A stretch of 50,579 nucleotides of DNA from Hyphomicrobiales bacterium (GTDB lineage Bacteria; Pseudomonadota; Alphaproteobacteria; Rhizobiales; Rhizobiaceae). Below are positions 44,050-50,579 of the stretch, in pieces. The DNA lies in contig UCLB01000019.1 of the NCBI GenBank assembly GCA_900473205.1, forward strand, positions 1 to 50,579. Reading direction: 5' to 3'. A program made the position numbers and the translations under genes. A model generated the notes under the pieces. It searched no databases and was not told the origin of the DNA. It worked only from the letters and a program-made list of their open reading frames with translations. How positions within the stretch are numbered: position 1 is the first letter of the stretch; every line of letters starts with the position of its first letter.

Positions 44050-44667
44050 GTGAGCATCGCCACTCTTCTTGCCTATGCCACCGCTCTTTTCATCGCCGCC
44101 GCCATCCCCGGCCCCGGCATGACGGCCATCGTGGCGCGGGCGCTGGGCTCAGGCTTTCGCGAAACCTTTTTCATGGGTCTTGGTCTGGTGCTGGGCGATA
44201 TGGTGTATCTGACTGCCGTCATTTTGGGCCTCGCCTTCGTGGCGCAGACCTTTCAGGAAGCTTTCATGATCCTGAAGATCGCTGGTGCTGTCTATCTGCT
44301 CTATATCGCTTGGAAGCTATGGACCGCAGGACTTTTGCCGCAGGATTTGCAAGCGAAAAAGAGCACGAGCATCGCCATGTCGTTCCTCTCAGGCCTGCTG
44401 ATCACGCTCGGCAACCCCAAAACCATGCTGTTTTACGTGGCGCTGGTGCCGACCCTCATCGACGTCCGCATCATCGGCAGCAGCGAATATATCACATTGC
44501 TGGCCGTAACGTTTACCGTGCTGATGGCGGTGCTGCTGCCCTATATTCTGCTGGCGTCCAAGGCCCGCACCATGCTGAAGCGGCCGAGCGCGCTGACCAT
44601 CCTCAACCGTACCGCTGCCGGCATTCTGGCCGCGACCGCTGCGATGATCGCCACCCGCGCGACCTGA
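44050..44667 (+). CDS. LysE/RhtB family amino-acid exporter
   Basis: An inner-membrane exporter of 205 residues with six hydrophobic helices. The family start is ATLLAYATALFIAAAIPGPGM, with the signature AAIPGPGM; the later LSGLLITLGNPKTMLFY segment holds the LGNPK motif. AGAAGG lies eight bases before GTG 44050 and only two before ATG 44044, so I prefer GTG; the ATG gives two more residues. The substrate (a neutral or basic amino acid) is not known. An inverted repeat and cysK follow. Confidence 0.85.
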   Translation: MSIATLLAYATALFIAAAIPGPGMTAIVARALGSGFRETFFMGLGLVLGDMVYLTAVILGLAFVAQTFQEAFMILKIAGAVYLLYIAWKLWTAGLLPQDLQAKKSTSIAMSFLSGLLITLGNPKTMLFYVALVPTLIDVRIIGSSEYITLLAVTFTVLMAVLLPYILLASKARTMLKRPSALTILNRTAAGILAATAAMIATRAT

Positions 44668-44711
44668 GATCATTCTTCTGACAATGATCCAATCGTGAGA
44701 ACGATATGCCA

Positions 44712-44736
44712 CAAAGTGCGCTACATACGCACTTTG
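44712..44736. promoter_or_regulatory. 9-bp inverted repeat upstream of cysK
   Basis: CAAAGTGCG, seven bases, CGCACTTTG: a perfect dyad 74 bases before cysK and 45 bases after the exporter gene. It could be an operator of cysK or a terminator of the exporter; no T-run follows. Confidence 0.4.
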
Positions 44737-44809
44737 GTTCTCTGGCGTCGCCAGATCATTCCTCCTATTCTGCGCGAAATTTTTTGCATCTGCACAATGG
44801 GAGCGTGTC

Positions 44810-45778
44810 ATGTCTGAAGCCAGAAAACCCGGACGCGGGCGGATCTATTCCTCGATCACTGAAACGATCGGCGACACGCCTCTGGTGCGCCTCGACAAGC
44901 TGGCCGCGGAAAAGGGCGTCAAGGCGACGATCCTTGCCAAGCTCGAATTCTTCAACCCCATCGCCTCAGTCAAGGACCGCATCGGCGTTGCCATGATCGA
45001 ATCGCTGGAAGCGCAGGGCAAAATCACCCCCGGCAAGACGACGCTCGTGGAGCCGACCTCAGGCAATACCGGCATTGCGCTTGCCTTTGCCGCCGCCGCC
45101 AAGGGTTACAAGCTGATCCTGACCATGCCCGAGACCATGTCCATCGAGCGCCGCAAGATGCTGGCGCTGCTGGGTGCCGAACTGGTGCTGACAGAAGGTC
45201 CGAAGGGCATGAAGGGCGCAATTTCCAAGGCGCATGAGCTGGCCGAAACGCTCCCCGATGCGATCATTCCCCAGCAGTTCGAAAACCCGGCCAACCCTGA
45301 AATCCACCGCAAGACGACGGCCGAGGAAATCTGGAACGACACCAATGGCGACGTCGATATCTTCGTCTCCGGCATTGGCACCGGCGGCACCATTACCGGG
45401 GTTGGACAAGTGCTGAAGGCGCGCAAACCGGACCTCAAGGTTGTCGCCGTCGAGCCCGCCGACAGCCCGGTGCTCTCAGGCGGCAATCCCGGCCCACACA
45501 AGATCCAGGGCATCGGCGCAGGCTTCGCGCCCGCGGTTCTCGACACCAAGATTTACGACGAAATCATCACCGTCACCAATGACGACGCTTTCGAAACCGC
45601 CCGCCTCGTCGCCCGCCTCGAAGGCGTCCCCGTCGGCATCTCCTCCGGCGCAGCCCTCGCCGCCGCCATCAAGATCGGCTCGCGAGAGGAGAATGCGGGC
45701 AAGACCATCGTGGTGATCATTCCATCCTTTGCGGAACGGTATTTGTCGACGGCGTTGTTTGAGGGGTTGGGGTTGTAA
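44810..45778 (+). CDS. cysK: Cysteine synthase (O-acetylserine sulfhydrylase)
   Basis: A PLP enzyme of 322 residues that makes cysteine from O-acetylserine and sulfide. The PLP lysine is in [11 protein letters not shown], the Asn/Thr loop is [11 protein letters not shown], the phosphate-binding loop is [10 protein letters not shown], and the C-terminal Ser is in [15 protein letters not shown] lies eight bases before the ATG at 44810. The length and the motifs fit CysK (type A). The PLP-binding regions look intact. Confidence 0.95.
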   Translation: MSEARKPGRGRIYSSITETIGDTPLVRLDKLAAEKGVKATILAKLEFFNPIASVKDRIGVAMIESLEAQGKITPGKTTLVEPTSGNTGIALAFAAAAKGYKLILTMPETMSIERRKMLALLGAELVLTEGPKGMKGAISKAHELAETLPDAIIPQQFENPANPEIHRKTTAEEIWNDTNGDVDIFVSGIGTGGTITGVGQVLKARKPDLKVVAVEPADSPVLSGGNPGPHKIQGIGAGFAPAVLDTKIYDEIITVTNDDAFETARLVARLEGVPVGISSGAALAAAIKIGSREENAGKTIVVIIPSFAERYLSTALFEGLGL

Positions 45779-45906
45779 GTTAGCCTCGCAGTCGTTGCTG
45801 CGATATTAAATTAGCACTGGAGCAAGTTCGCCCCCCCCTCTGCCGAGCAGAGGGGCCTAGCTGCGTAAGCTGACCTATCGATTGGATACGGCGACCACAC
45901 CCACCG

Positions 45907-46047
45907 CCCTCATGCTGAGGCGCTTTGGCCGAAGGACAAAGCCTCGAAGCATGCGCCGCACACTCTGCCCCAAGCCCGCAACCCTCGTCCTTCGAGGCCC
46001 CTGCGGGGCACCTCTCCTTCGACAGGCTCAGGATGATGGATGAGGGC
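45907..46047. repeat. Palindromic repeat, copy 1
   Basis: Starts CCCTCATGCTGAGG and ends with a mirror of it (CTCAGGATGATGGATGAGGG). Inside, GCCTCGAAGCATGCG pairs with GTCCTTCGAGGC. Long imperfect palindromes of this kind are common between genes in Agrobacterium-like genomes. Confidence 0.75.
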
Positions 46048-46247
46048 CGCTCCGTTGCGCAACGCATCTAGCCTATTACCTGCTCTTTTGCGCCATTCTG
46101 ATGCAAGGGCTTAAGTTTTGGCCTGCGATCTCTCCGATGCCTACAAATGGATTAGTGAGCGTGCCCTCTTGCCAATCTCCCCACCTGTGGGGAACTGCCC
46201 GGTAGGACAGAGGGTGCTCTCAATGGTTAGGCTCGCCACACCCTCCT

Positions 46248-46374
46248 CCCTCATGCTGAGGCGCTTTGGCCGAAGGGCAATGCCTCGAAGCATCCGCAGC
46301 GGATTCTGCCCCAAACCCGCAACTCCGTCCTTCGAGGCTCCGGCTGCGCCTTCGCACCTCAGGGTGAGGGTTGC
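46248..46374. repeat. Palindromic repeat, copy 2
   Basis: Same order as copy 1: CCCTCATGCTGAGGCGCTTTGG at the left (in part), GCCTCGAAGCATCCGC inside, and CCTCAGGGTGAGGG at the right. It is preceded by a mosaic segment with AACTGCCCGGTAGGACAGAG, which matches the left window edge. Confidence 0.75.
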
Positions 46375-46440
46375 TGAGTTGCGCCCCATCTCCATCCTCT
46401 TACTCCACCCTCTCAATGGGTAGGGCAACCCCACCCACCG

Positions 46441-46576
46441 CCCTCATGCGTCATCCTGAGCTTGTCGAAGGAGAGGTGGCGCGCACCGCCCTTGAAGCAT
46501 CCGGCCACACACTTTGCCCAAAGCCCGCAACCCCCGTCCTTCGAGGCCCCTGCGGGGCACCTCAGGATGAGGGTTG
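46441..46576. repeat. Palindromic repeat, copy 3
   Basis: Begins CCCTCATGCGTCATCCTGAG and ends CCTCAGGATGAGGG, with GTCCTTCGAGGC inside. The left arm is altered relative to copies 1 and 2, as if rebuilt by recombination with another repeat. Confidence 0.7.
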
Positions 46577-46688
46577 CTCTGTTGTGCCCTGCACCCAGCC
46601 CCCCATATTACAAAAAGAGATTGTTGTATCGTGGCCAACCTCGGCCATTGCGCAACCACCCAGCCTGCGACCGCACCCGCAAACCCAT

Positions 46689-48221
46689 TCACGCCGCAGC
46701 AGTCAGCCGCTCCCCAGCTATCCGGTATGAAATCGCTTCTGCCAGATGAATGCGGGTGACCGTTGCCTTGTCGTCGAGGTCGGCGAGCGTGCGCGCGACT
46801 TTGAGGATGCGGTGGTAGCCTCGGGCGGAGAATTTCAGTTTTTCGGCGGCATCGCGGAGCAGTTGTAGGCCCGGCGCATCGGGCTCCCCGAATTTTTCGA
46901 TAAGGGCGGTGGAGCAGCGGGCGTTGGTTCGGATGCCGGTGAAGCCAGCATGGGCGTAACGTTCCTCCTGCTTTTGACGTGCGCGGCCCACCCGTCTGGC
47001 GACATCGGCGCTGGCCTCGGCGGCCATGGGGCGGATGAGGTCGCTCGCGGAGACGGCGGGGACTTCGATGCGGATATCGATGCGATCCATCAGCGGGCCG
47101 GAAATGCGCGTCTGGTAATCGGTCACGCAACGCGGGCCACGAGCGCAGGTGAAGCCGGGTTCTCCCGCCATGCCGCATTTGCACGGGTTCATAGCCGCAA
47201 CCAGCTGGATTTCCGCCGGGTAGCTGACGCGGTGATTGGCGCGGGCGATGATGCATTCGCCCGTTTCCAGCGGTTGGCGCAACGCATCCAGCACCTGTGG
47301 CGAAAATTCCGGTAACTCATCGAGGAACAACACGCCGTGATGGGCAAGCGACGCCTCTCCCGGCTTGGCCCTGAGCCCGCCACCGACAAGCGCTGCCATG
47401 GTGGCGGAGTGGTGCGGGGTGCGGAAGGGGCGGCGGTCCGACAGCTTGCCGCCGGAGAGTTGGCCCGCGATGGAGTGGACCATGGAGACCTCCAGCAGTT
47501 CCGCAGCCGATAGCGGCGGCAGGATGGAGGGAAGCCGCGAGGCGAGCATGGATTTTCCCGAACCGGGCGGGCCGACCATCAATAGATTATGCCCACCGGC
47601 GGCTGCAACCTCAAGCGCGCGCTTGGCGCTTTCCTGACCTTTGATATCGGCGAGGTCCGGCAGGTTGGCGGGATTGGCGCGGATGGCGGCGACCGGGCGC
47701 GAAAGGCGCTGGGTACCGCGAAAATGATTGACGAGCGCGATGAGGCTGCGCGGGGCGAGAATATCGATATCGCTGCCCGCCCAAGCCGCCTCCCCGCCGC
47801 TGTCTGCCGGGCAGATGAGACCCTTGCTCTGCGCATTGGCACCGATGGCAGCCGGAAGCGCACCTGATACCGCGCCGATGGTGCCATCCAGATTAAGCTC
47901 ACCCAAAACTATATAGGCATTTAGCGCTTCTGCCGGAATGGCACCCAATGCCGCCATGAGGCCAAGGGCGATGGGCAAATCGAAATGGCTCCCTTCCTTG
48001 GGCAAATCAGCTGGAGCCAGATTGACGGTGACTTTTTTGGCGGGCAGCGCCAGACCGGAAGCATGAAGGGCGGCCTGCACCCTCTCGCGGCTTTCGGCCA
48101 CGGCCTTATCAGGCAGGCCAACGATCTGCATGCCGACCTTGCCAGGCGCGACCATGACCTGAACCTCGACGGGCACGCCCTCTATGCCCTGAAATGCCAC
48201 CGTATTGACACGCGCAACCAT
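46689..48221 (-). CDS. comM: ComM/YifB family Mg-chelatase-like AAA ATPase
   Basis: A cytoplasmic AAA+ protein of 510 residues. The N-terminal domain (about residues 1-180) contains GLPDKAVAESRERVQAAL and HFDLPIALGLMAALG. The ATPase domain has Walker A GPPGSGKSML and Walker B VLFLDELPEF, with the ATPase sensor region MNPCKCG and a Cys-rich segment. ComM helicase activity promotes branch migration in natural transformation of other bacteria; here the role is unproven. ATG 48221 (MVARVNTVAF) is the conserved start. It sits beside the repeats and follows dut on the same strand. Confidence 0.93.
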   Translation of the reverse strand: MVARVNTVAFQGIEGVPVEVQVMVAPGKVGMQIVGLPDKAVAESRERVQAALHASGLALPAKKVTVNLAPADLPKEGSHFDLPIALGLMAALGAIPAEALNAYIVLGELNLDGTIGAVSGALPAAIGANAQSKGLICPADSGGEAAWAGSDIDILAPRSLIALVNHFRGTQRLSRPVAAIRANPANLPDLADIKGQESAKRALEVAAAGGHNLLMVGPPGSGKSMLASRLPSILPPLSAAELLEVSMVHSIAGQLSGGKLSDRRPFRTPHHSATMAALVGGGLRAKPGEASLAHHGVLFLDELPEFSPQVLDALRQPLETGECIIARANHRVSYPAEIQLVAAMNPCKCGMAGEPGFTCARGPRCVTDYQTRISGPLMDRIDIRIEVPAVSASDLIRPMAAEASADVARRVGRARQKQEERYAHAGFTGIRTNARCSTALIEKFGEPDAPGLQLLRDAAEKLKFSARGYHRILKVARTLADLDDKATVTRIHLAEAISYRIAGERLTAAA

Positions 48222-48244
48222 ACAAGCCCCCAACAGTCGGATTT

Positions 48245-48268
48245 TAGAAAACACGCAATAAAGCGTGT
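48245..48268 (-). terminator. Possible terminator between dut and comM
   Basis: On the minus strand ACACGC, six bases, GCGTGT, then TTTTCTAAAAT. The stem is short (6 bp). It ends 24 bases before the comM start. Confidence 0.4.
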
Positions 48269-48374
48269 AACTATCCGCCGATGCAACCTTGCACAACGCA
48301 AACCGGAAAACAAGAACAAGAAGTGAACAATTTCACTTATACCGCGCAGAAAAATTCAACGCGGTTGTGATGCA

Positions 48375-48845
48375 TCACACGCCGGTGGAGCCGAAGCCGC
48401 CGGAGCCGCGGGTGGTTTCGGAGGTTTCCGTGACCTCGAAGACCGCGACCTGCGTGACGGGGGCGATGACCATCTGGGCGATGCGCATGCCGCGCTCGAT
48501 CACGAAATCCTCCTGGCCCAGATTGGCGAGGATGACTTTGACCTCGCCGCGATAATCGCTATCGACAGTGCCTGGCGTGTTGAGGCAGGTGATGCCGTTC
48601 TTGATGGCAAGGCCGGAGCGTGGGCGAATCTGCGCCTCGAAACCCTGCGGTACTTCGAAGACAAAGCCGGTGGGCACCAGCGCGCGGGCGCCGGGCTTCA
48701 GAGTGAGCGGTTCGTCGGCAGGAACGGCAGCGCGCAAATCCATGCCGGCGGCACCGCTGGTTTCATAGGACGGCAGGTCTATGCCGTCGGCGTGGTCCAG
48801 ACGGAGAAGATTGAGGGCGGGGCGATTTTGGTTTTCTTGGGTCAT
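48375..48845 (-). CDS. dut: dUTP diphosphatase
   Basis: A trimeric enzyme of 156 residues that hydrolyses dUTP to dUMP, keeping uracil out of DNA and feeding dTMP synthesis. Conserved motifs: [35 protein letters not shown] and the C-terminal GSGGFGSTG. The ATG at 48845 has a weak purine tract upstream. The stop codon lies within a 14-base perfect palindrome (48366-48379). It is divergent from prfC. Confidence 0.96.
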   Translation of the reverse strand: MTQENQNRPALNLLRLDHADGIDLPSYETSGAAGMDLRAAVPADEPLTLKPGARALVPTGFVFEVPQGFEAQIRPRSGLAIKNGITCLNTPGTVDSDYRGEVKVILANLGQEDFVIERGMRIAQMVIAPVTQVAVFEVTETSETTRGSGGFGSTGV

Positions 48846-48935
48846 CGCGCATTAGTTTTCTCTCGCAGTGCCAAGGTCAATTGCAAAAGCGGCCTCGAAA
48901 CGTTAGATAGCCCGCAATTCCACAGGATTTGTCTA

Positions 48936-50519
48936 ATGACCGAAACACTCGCAGAGGCGGTTTCCCGCCGCCGCACCTTCGCCATTATCGCGCACCCGGA
49001 TGCCGGTAAGACGACACTGACCGAAAAGCTGCTTCTGTTCGGCGGTGCCATTCAGTTGGCCGGTGAGGTGAAGGCGAAGAAGGACCGCATCCAGACGCGC
49101 TCCGACTGGATGAAGATCGAGCGCGAGCGCGGTATTTCGGTCGTGACCTCGGTGATGACGTTTGAATATGACGACAAGGTCTTCAATATTCTCGATACCC
49201 CCGGCCACGAAGACTTTGCCGACGATACCTACCGCACGCTGACGGCGGTGGATGCCGCCATCATGGTCATCGACGCCGCCAAGGGTATCGAGCCGCGGAC
49301 GCTGAAGCTGTTTGAAGTGTGCCGCATGCGCGACATTCCGATCATCACCTTCGTCAACAAGATGGACCGCGAAAGCCGGGATATTTTCGAGATTCTCGAC
49401 GAGGTCGAGGAGAAGCTGGCGCTGGACACGGCCCCGATCACCTGGCCGATCGGTCGGTCCAAGAGCTTTTGTGGCTCTTACCATCTGGCCAGCAACCGCG
49501 TGCGCGGCTCTGATAACGAGGTCGATGCAACGCAGGTGAACGGCCCGCAGGCGGTGGCGAGCCGCTTGCCTGAAAACGAGCGCGATGCCTTTATCGAAGA
49601 AACCGAACTGGCGCTGGAAGCCTGCCGTCCGTTTGACCGCACGGCGTTTCTCGAGGGACATCTGACGCCGGTCTTCTTTGGCTCGGCGCTCAGAAACTTC
49701 GGCGTGCGCGATTTGATCAATGCTCTCGGCGACATTGCGCCGCCGCCGCGCAATCAGGTGGCCGATACCCGCACGGTGCATGCCGACGAAGACAAGATGA
49801 CGGCCTTCGTCTTCAAGATTCAGGCGAACATGGACCCGAACCACCGCGACCGCATCGCCTTTGCGCGCATCTGCTCCGGCAAGCTGGAACGTGGCATGAA
49901 GGCGCGGCTGGCGCGTACCGGCAAGCAGATGGGCCTGACGGCACCGCAATTCTTCTTTGCATCGCAGCGCCACATTGCCGATACGGCCTTTGCGGGTGAT
50001 GTGGTGGGCATTCCCAACCACGGCACGTTGCGCATCGGTGACACGTTGACCGAGGGTGAAAACCTGGTGTTTCAGGGCGTGCCGAACTTCTCGCCGGAAA
50101 TTCTGCGCCGCGTGCGGCTGGAAGATGCGATGAAGGCCAAGAAGCTGAAGGAAGCGCTGCACCAGATGGCCGAAGAGGGCGTCGTGCAGCTGTTTTCGCC
50201 GGAAGACGGTTCACCCGCCATCGTCGGCGTGGTTGGCGCGCTGCAGTTGGACGTGCTGAAAGAACGGCTGATGGGTGAATATGGCCTGCCGGTTTCGTTC
50301 GAAATGTCGCGGTTCTCGATCTGCCGTTGGATTTCAGCAGAGCAGGCAGCGGATATGGACAAGTTCCTGACCGTCAAGCGCGGCGATATTGCCCGCGATC
50401 TGGATGGCGATCCGGTGTTTCTGGCGCAGGATGCGTTTTCGCTGCGCTATGAGGCCGAACGGTATCCGGCTATCAAGATGGCTGCGATCAAGGAGTATCA
50501 TGTCGCGAAGGCGGCGTGA
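48936..50519 (+). CDS. prfC: Peptide chain release factor 3
   Basis: A cytoplasmic GTPase of 527 residues that recycles RF1/RF2 after termination. G1 is AHPDAGKTT near residue 22, G3 is DTPGHEDF, G4 is NKMD. The start is ATG 48936 (MTETLAEAVSRRRTF), with AGGA eight bases upstream; the frame runs back to 48792 but that part is not conserved. The length fits RF3 and not EF-G. It stands at the right edge and is followed by the repeat. Confidence 0.96.
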   Translation: MTETLAEAVSRRRTFAIIAHPDAGKTTLTEKLLLFGGAIQLAGEVKAKKDRIQTRSDWMKIERERGISVVTSVMTFEYDDKVFNILDTPGHEDFADDTYRTLTAVDAAIMVIDAAKGIEPRTLKLFEVCRMRDIPIITFVNKMDRESRDIFEILDEVEEKLALDTAPITWPIGRSKSFCGSYHLASNRVRGSDNEVDATQVNGPQAVASRLPENERDAFIEETELALEACRPFDRTAFLEGHLTPVFFGSALRNFGVRDLINALGDIAPPPRNQVADTRTVHADEDKMTAFVFKIQANMDPNHRDRIAFARICSGKLERGMKARLARTGKQMGLTAPQFFFASQRHIADTAFAGDVVGIPNHGTLRIGDTLTEGENLVFQGVPNFSPEILRRVRLEDAMKAKKLKEALHQMAEEGVVQLFSPEDGSPAIVGVVGALQLDVLKERLMGEYGLPVSFEMSRFSICRWISAEQAADMDKFLTVKRGDIARDLDGDPVFLAQDAFSLRYEAERYPAIKMAAIKEYHVAKAA

Positions 50520-50539
50520 TGTTTGCATGAGGTGGTCTT

Positions 50540-50579
50540 AGGTGGCAGTGGGTGGGGCTACCCCCCCTCTGCCCTGCCG
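50540..50579. repeat. Fragment of dispersed intergenic repeat at right edge
   Basis: GTGGGTGGGGCTACC then CCCCCTCTGCCCTGCCG closely mirrors the first 32 bases of the window as a reverse complement. The element continues beyond the window. Confidence 0.65.

Larger units (their letters stand above)
45779..46688. repeat. Gene-free repeat cluster between cysK and comM
   Basis: About 910 bases without a supported gene. It holds three copies of a 125-140 base imperfect palindrome (separate entries), a perfect hairpin CCCCTCTGC-CGA-GCAGAGGGG at 45835-45855, and mosaic pieces near 46181-46240 and 46412-46437 that match the window edges. The open frames crossing it follow the palindromes and are not coding in appearance. 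A short stem TCGCAG/CTGCGA at 45786-45803 may end cysK. Confidence 0.75.

Noticed and set aside
45779..46688. Possible insertion sequence or CRISPR array between cysK and comM
   Set aside because: No transposase frame, no target duplication seen, and the repeats are long palindromes without regular short spacers.
48933..50162. Long open frame (409 codons) opposite prfC
   Set aside because: Shadow of prfC with Arg/His-rich sequence and no motif.

Overview
The window looks like chromosomal DNA of an Agrobacterium/Rhizobium-type alphaproteobacterium. This rests on the rhaTPQUK rhamnose locus layout, an ECF11-type sigma/ChrR pair, matches to rhizobial promoter and operator consensuses (GGAAC general-stress promoters, TGA-N9-TCA iron boxes), rhizobial-type palindromic intergenic repeats, and the neighbourhood pyrE-pyrC-hydroxyproline epimerase. 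The species cannot be fixed from the sequence alone. Almost all of the window is ordinary, tightly packed core genome. One stretch (about 28.3-32.5 kb, ending at a tRNA-Arg) looks accessory.

Layout. 1-5.3 kb: rhamnose ABC transporter, mutarotase and kinase in one overlapping operon. 5.3-10.7 kb: an ECF sigma factor, its ChrR-type zinc anti-sigma factor and a DUF2177 membrane protein read leftward; a flavoprotein, a DUF1365 protein and a cyclopropane-fatty-acid-synthase-like methyltransferase read rightward. The two units are divided by a pair of matching sigma-type promoters, so this is probably a singlet-oxygen or membrane-lipid stress module. 10.7-12.1 kb: small stress proteins (a 24-residue membrane peptide, DUF982, PRC-barrel, DUF2218), two of them with general-stress-type promoters. 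12.2-16.3 kb: ferric iron ABC importer (fbpC-fbpA-fbpB order) with TGA-N9-TCA boxes. 16.6-20.1 kb: fadD and pgi. 20.1-23.8 kb: a DAACS symporter, an acetyltransferase, a small membrane protein and fructokinase; pgi and frk share a LacI-type palindrome. 23.9-28.2 kb: pyrE, pyrC, a Ser/Cys proline-racemase-family epimerase and a lipoprotein hydrolase.

28.3-32.5 kb: a cassette with a conserved hypothetical protein, a HAD phosphatase, a choline-kinase-like phosphotransferase and a nucleotidyltransferase fused to a HAD-like domain that lacks its nucleophile. It lies against the 3' end of tRNA-Arg(ACG). The logic (kinase plus nucleotidyltransferase plus phosphatase) resembles pathways that activate a small molecule as an NDP derivative for surface decoration. 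It is my main candidate for something undescribed.

32.7-50.5 kb: an orphan sensor kinase, a chemotaxis receptor, the rpmH-rnpA-yidC-engB operon, an orphan anti-sigma-like protein, argB, a DMT permease, a pyrimidine 5'-nucleotidase-like HAD protein, a secreted EF-hand protein, a LysE exporter, cysK, about 0.9 kb of palindromic repeats, comM, dut and prfC. Both window ends carry the same kind of repeat in opposite orientation.

All calls were made by reading the sequence; no database search or folding program was run.
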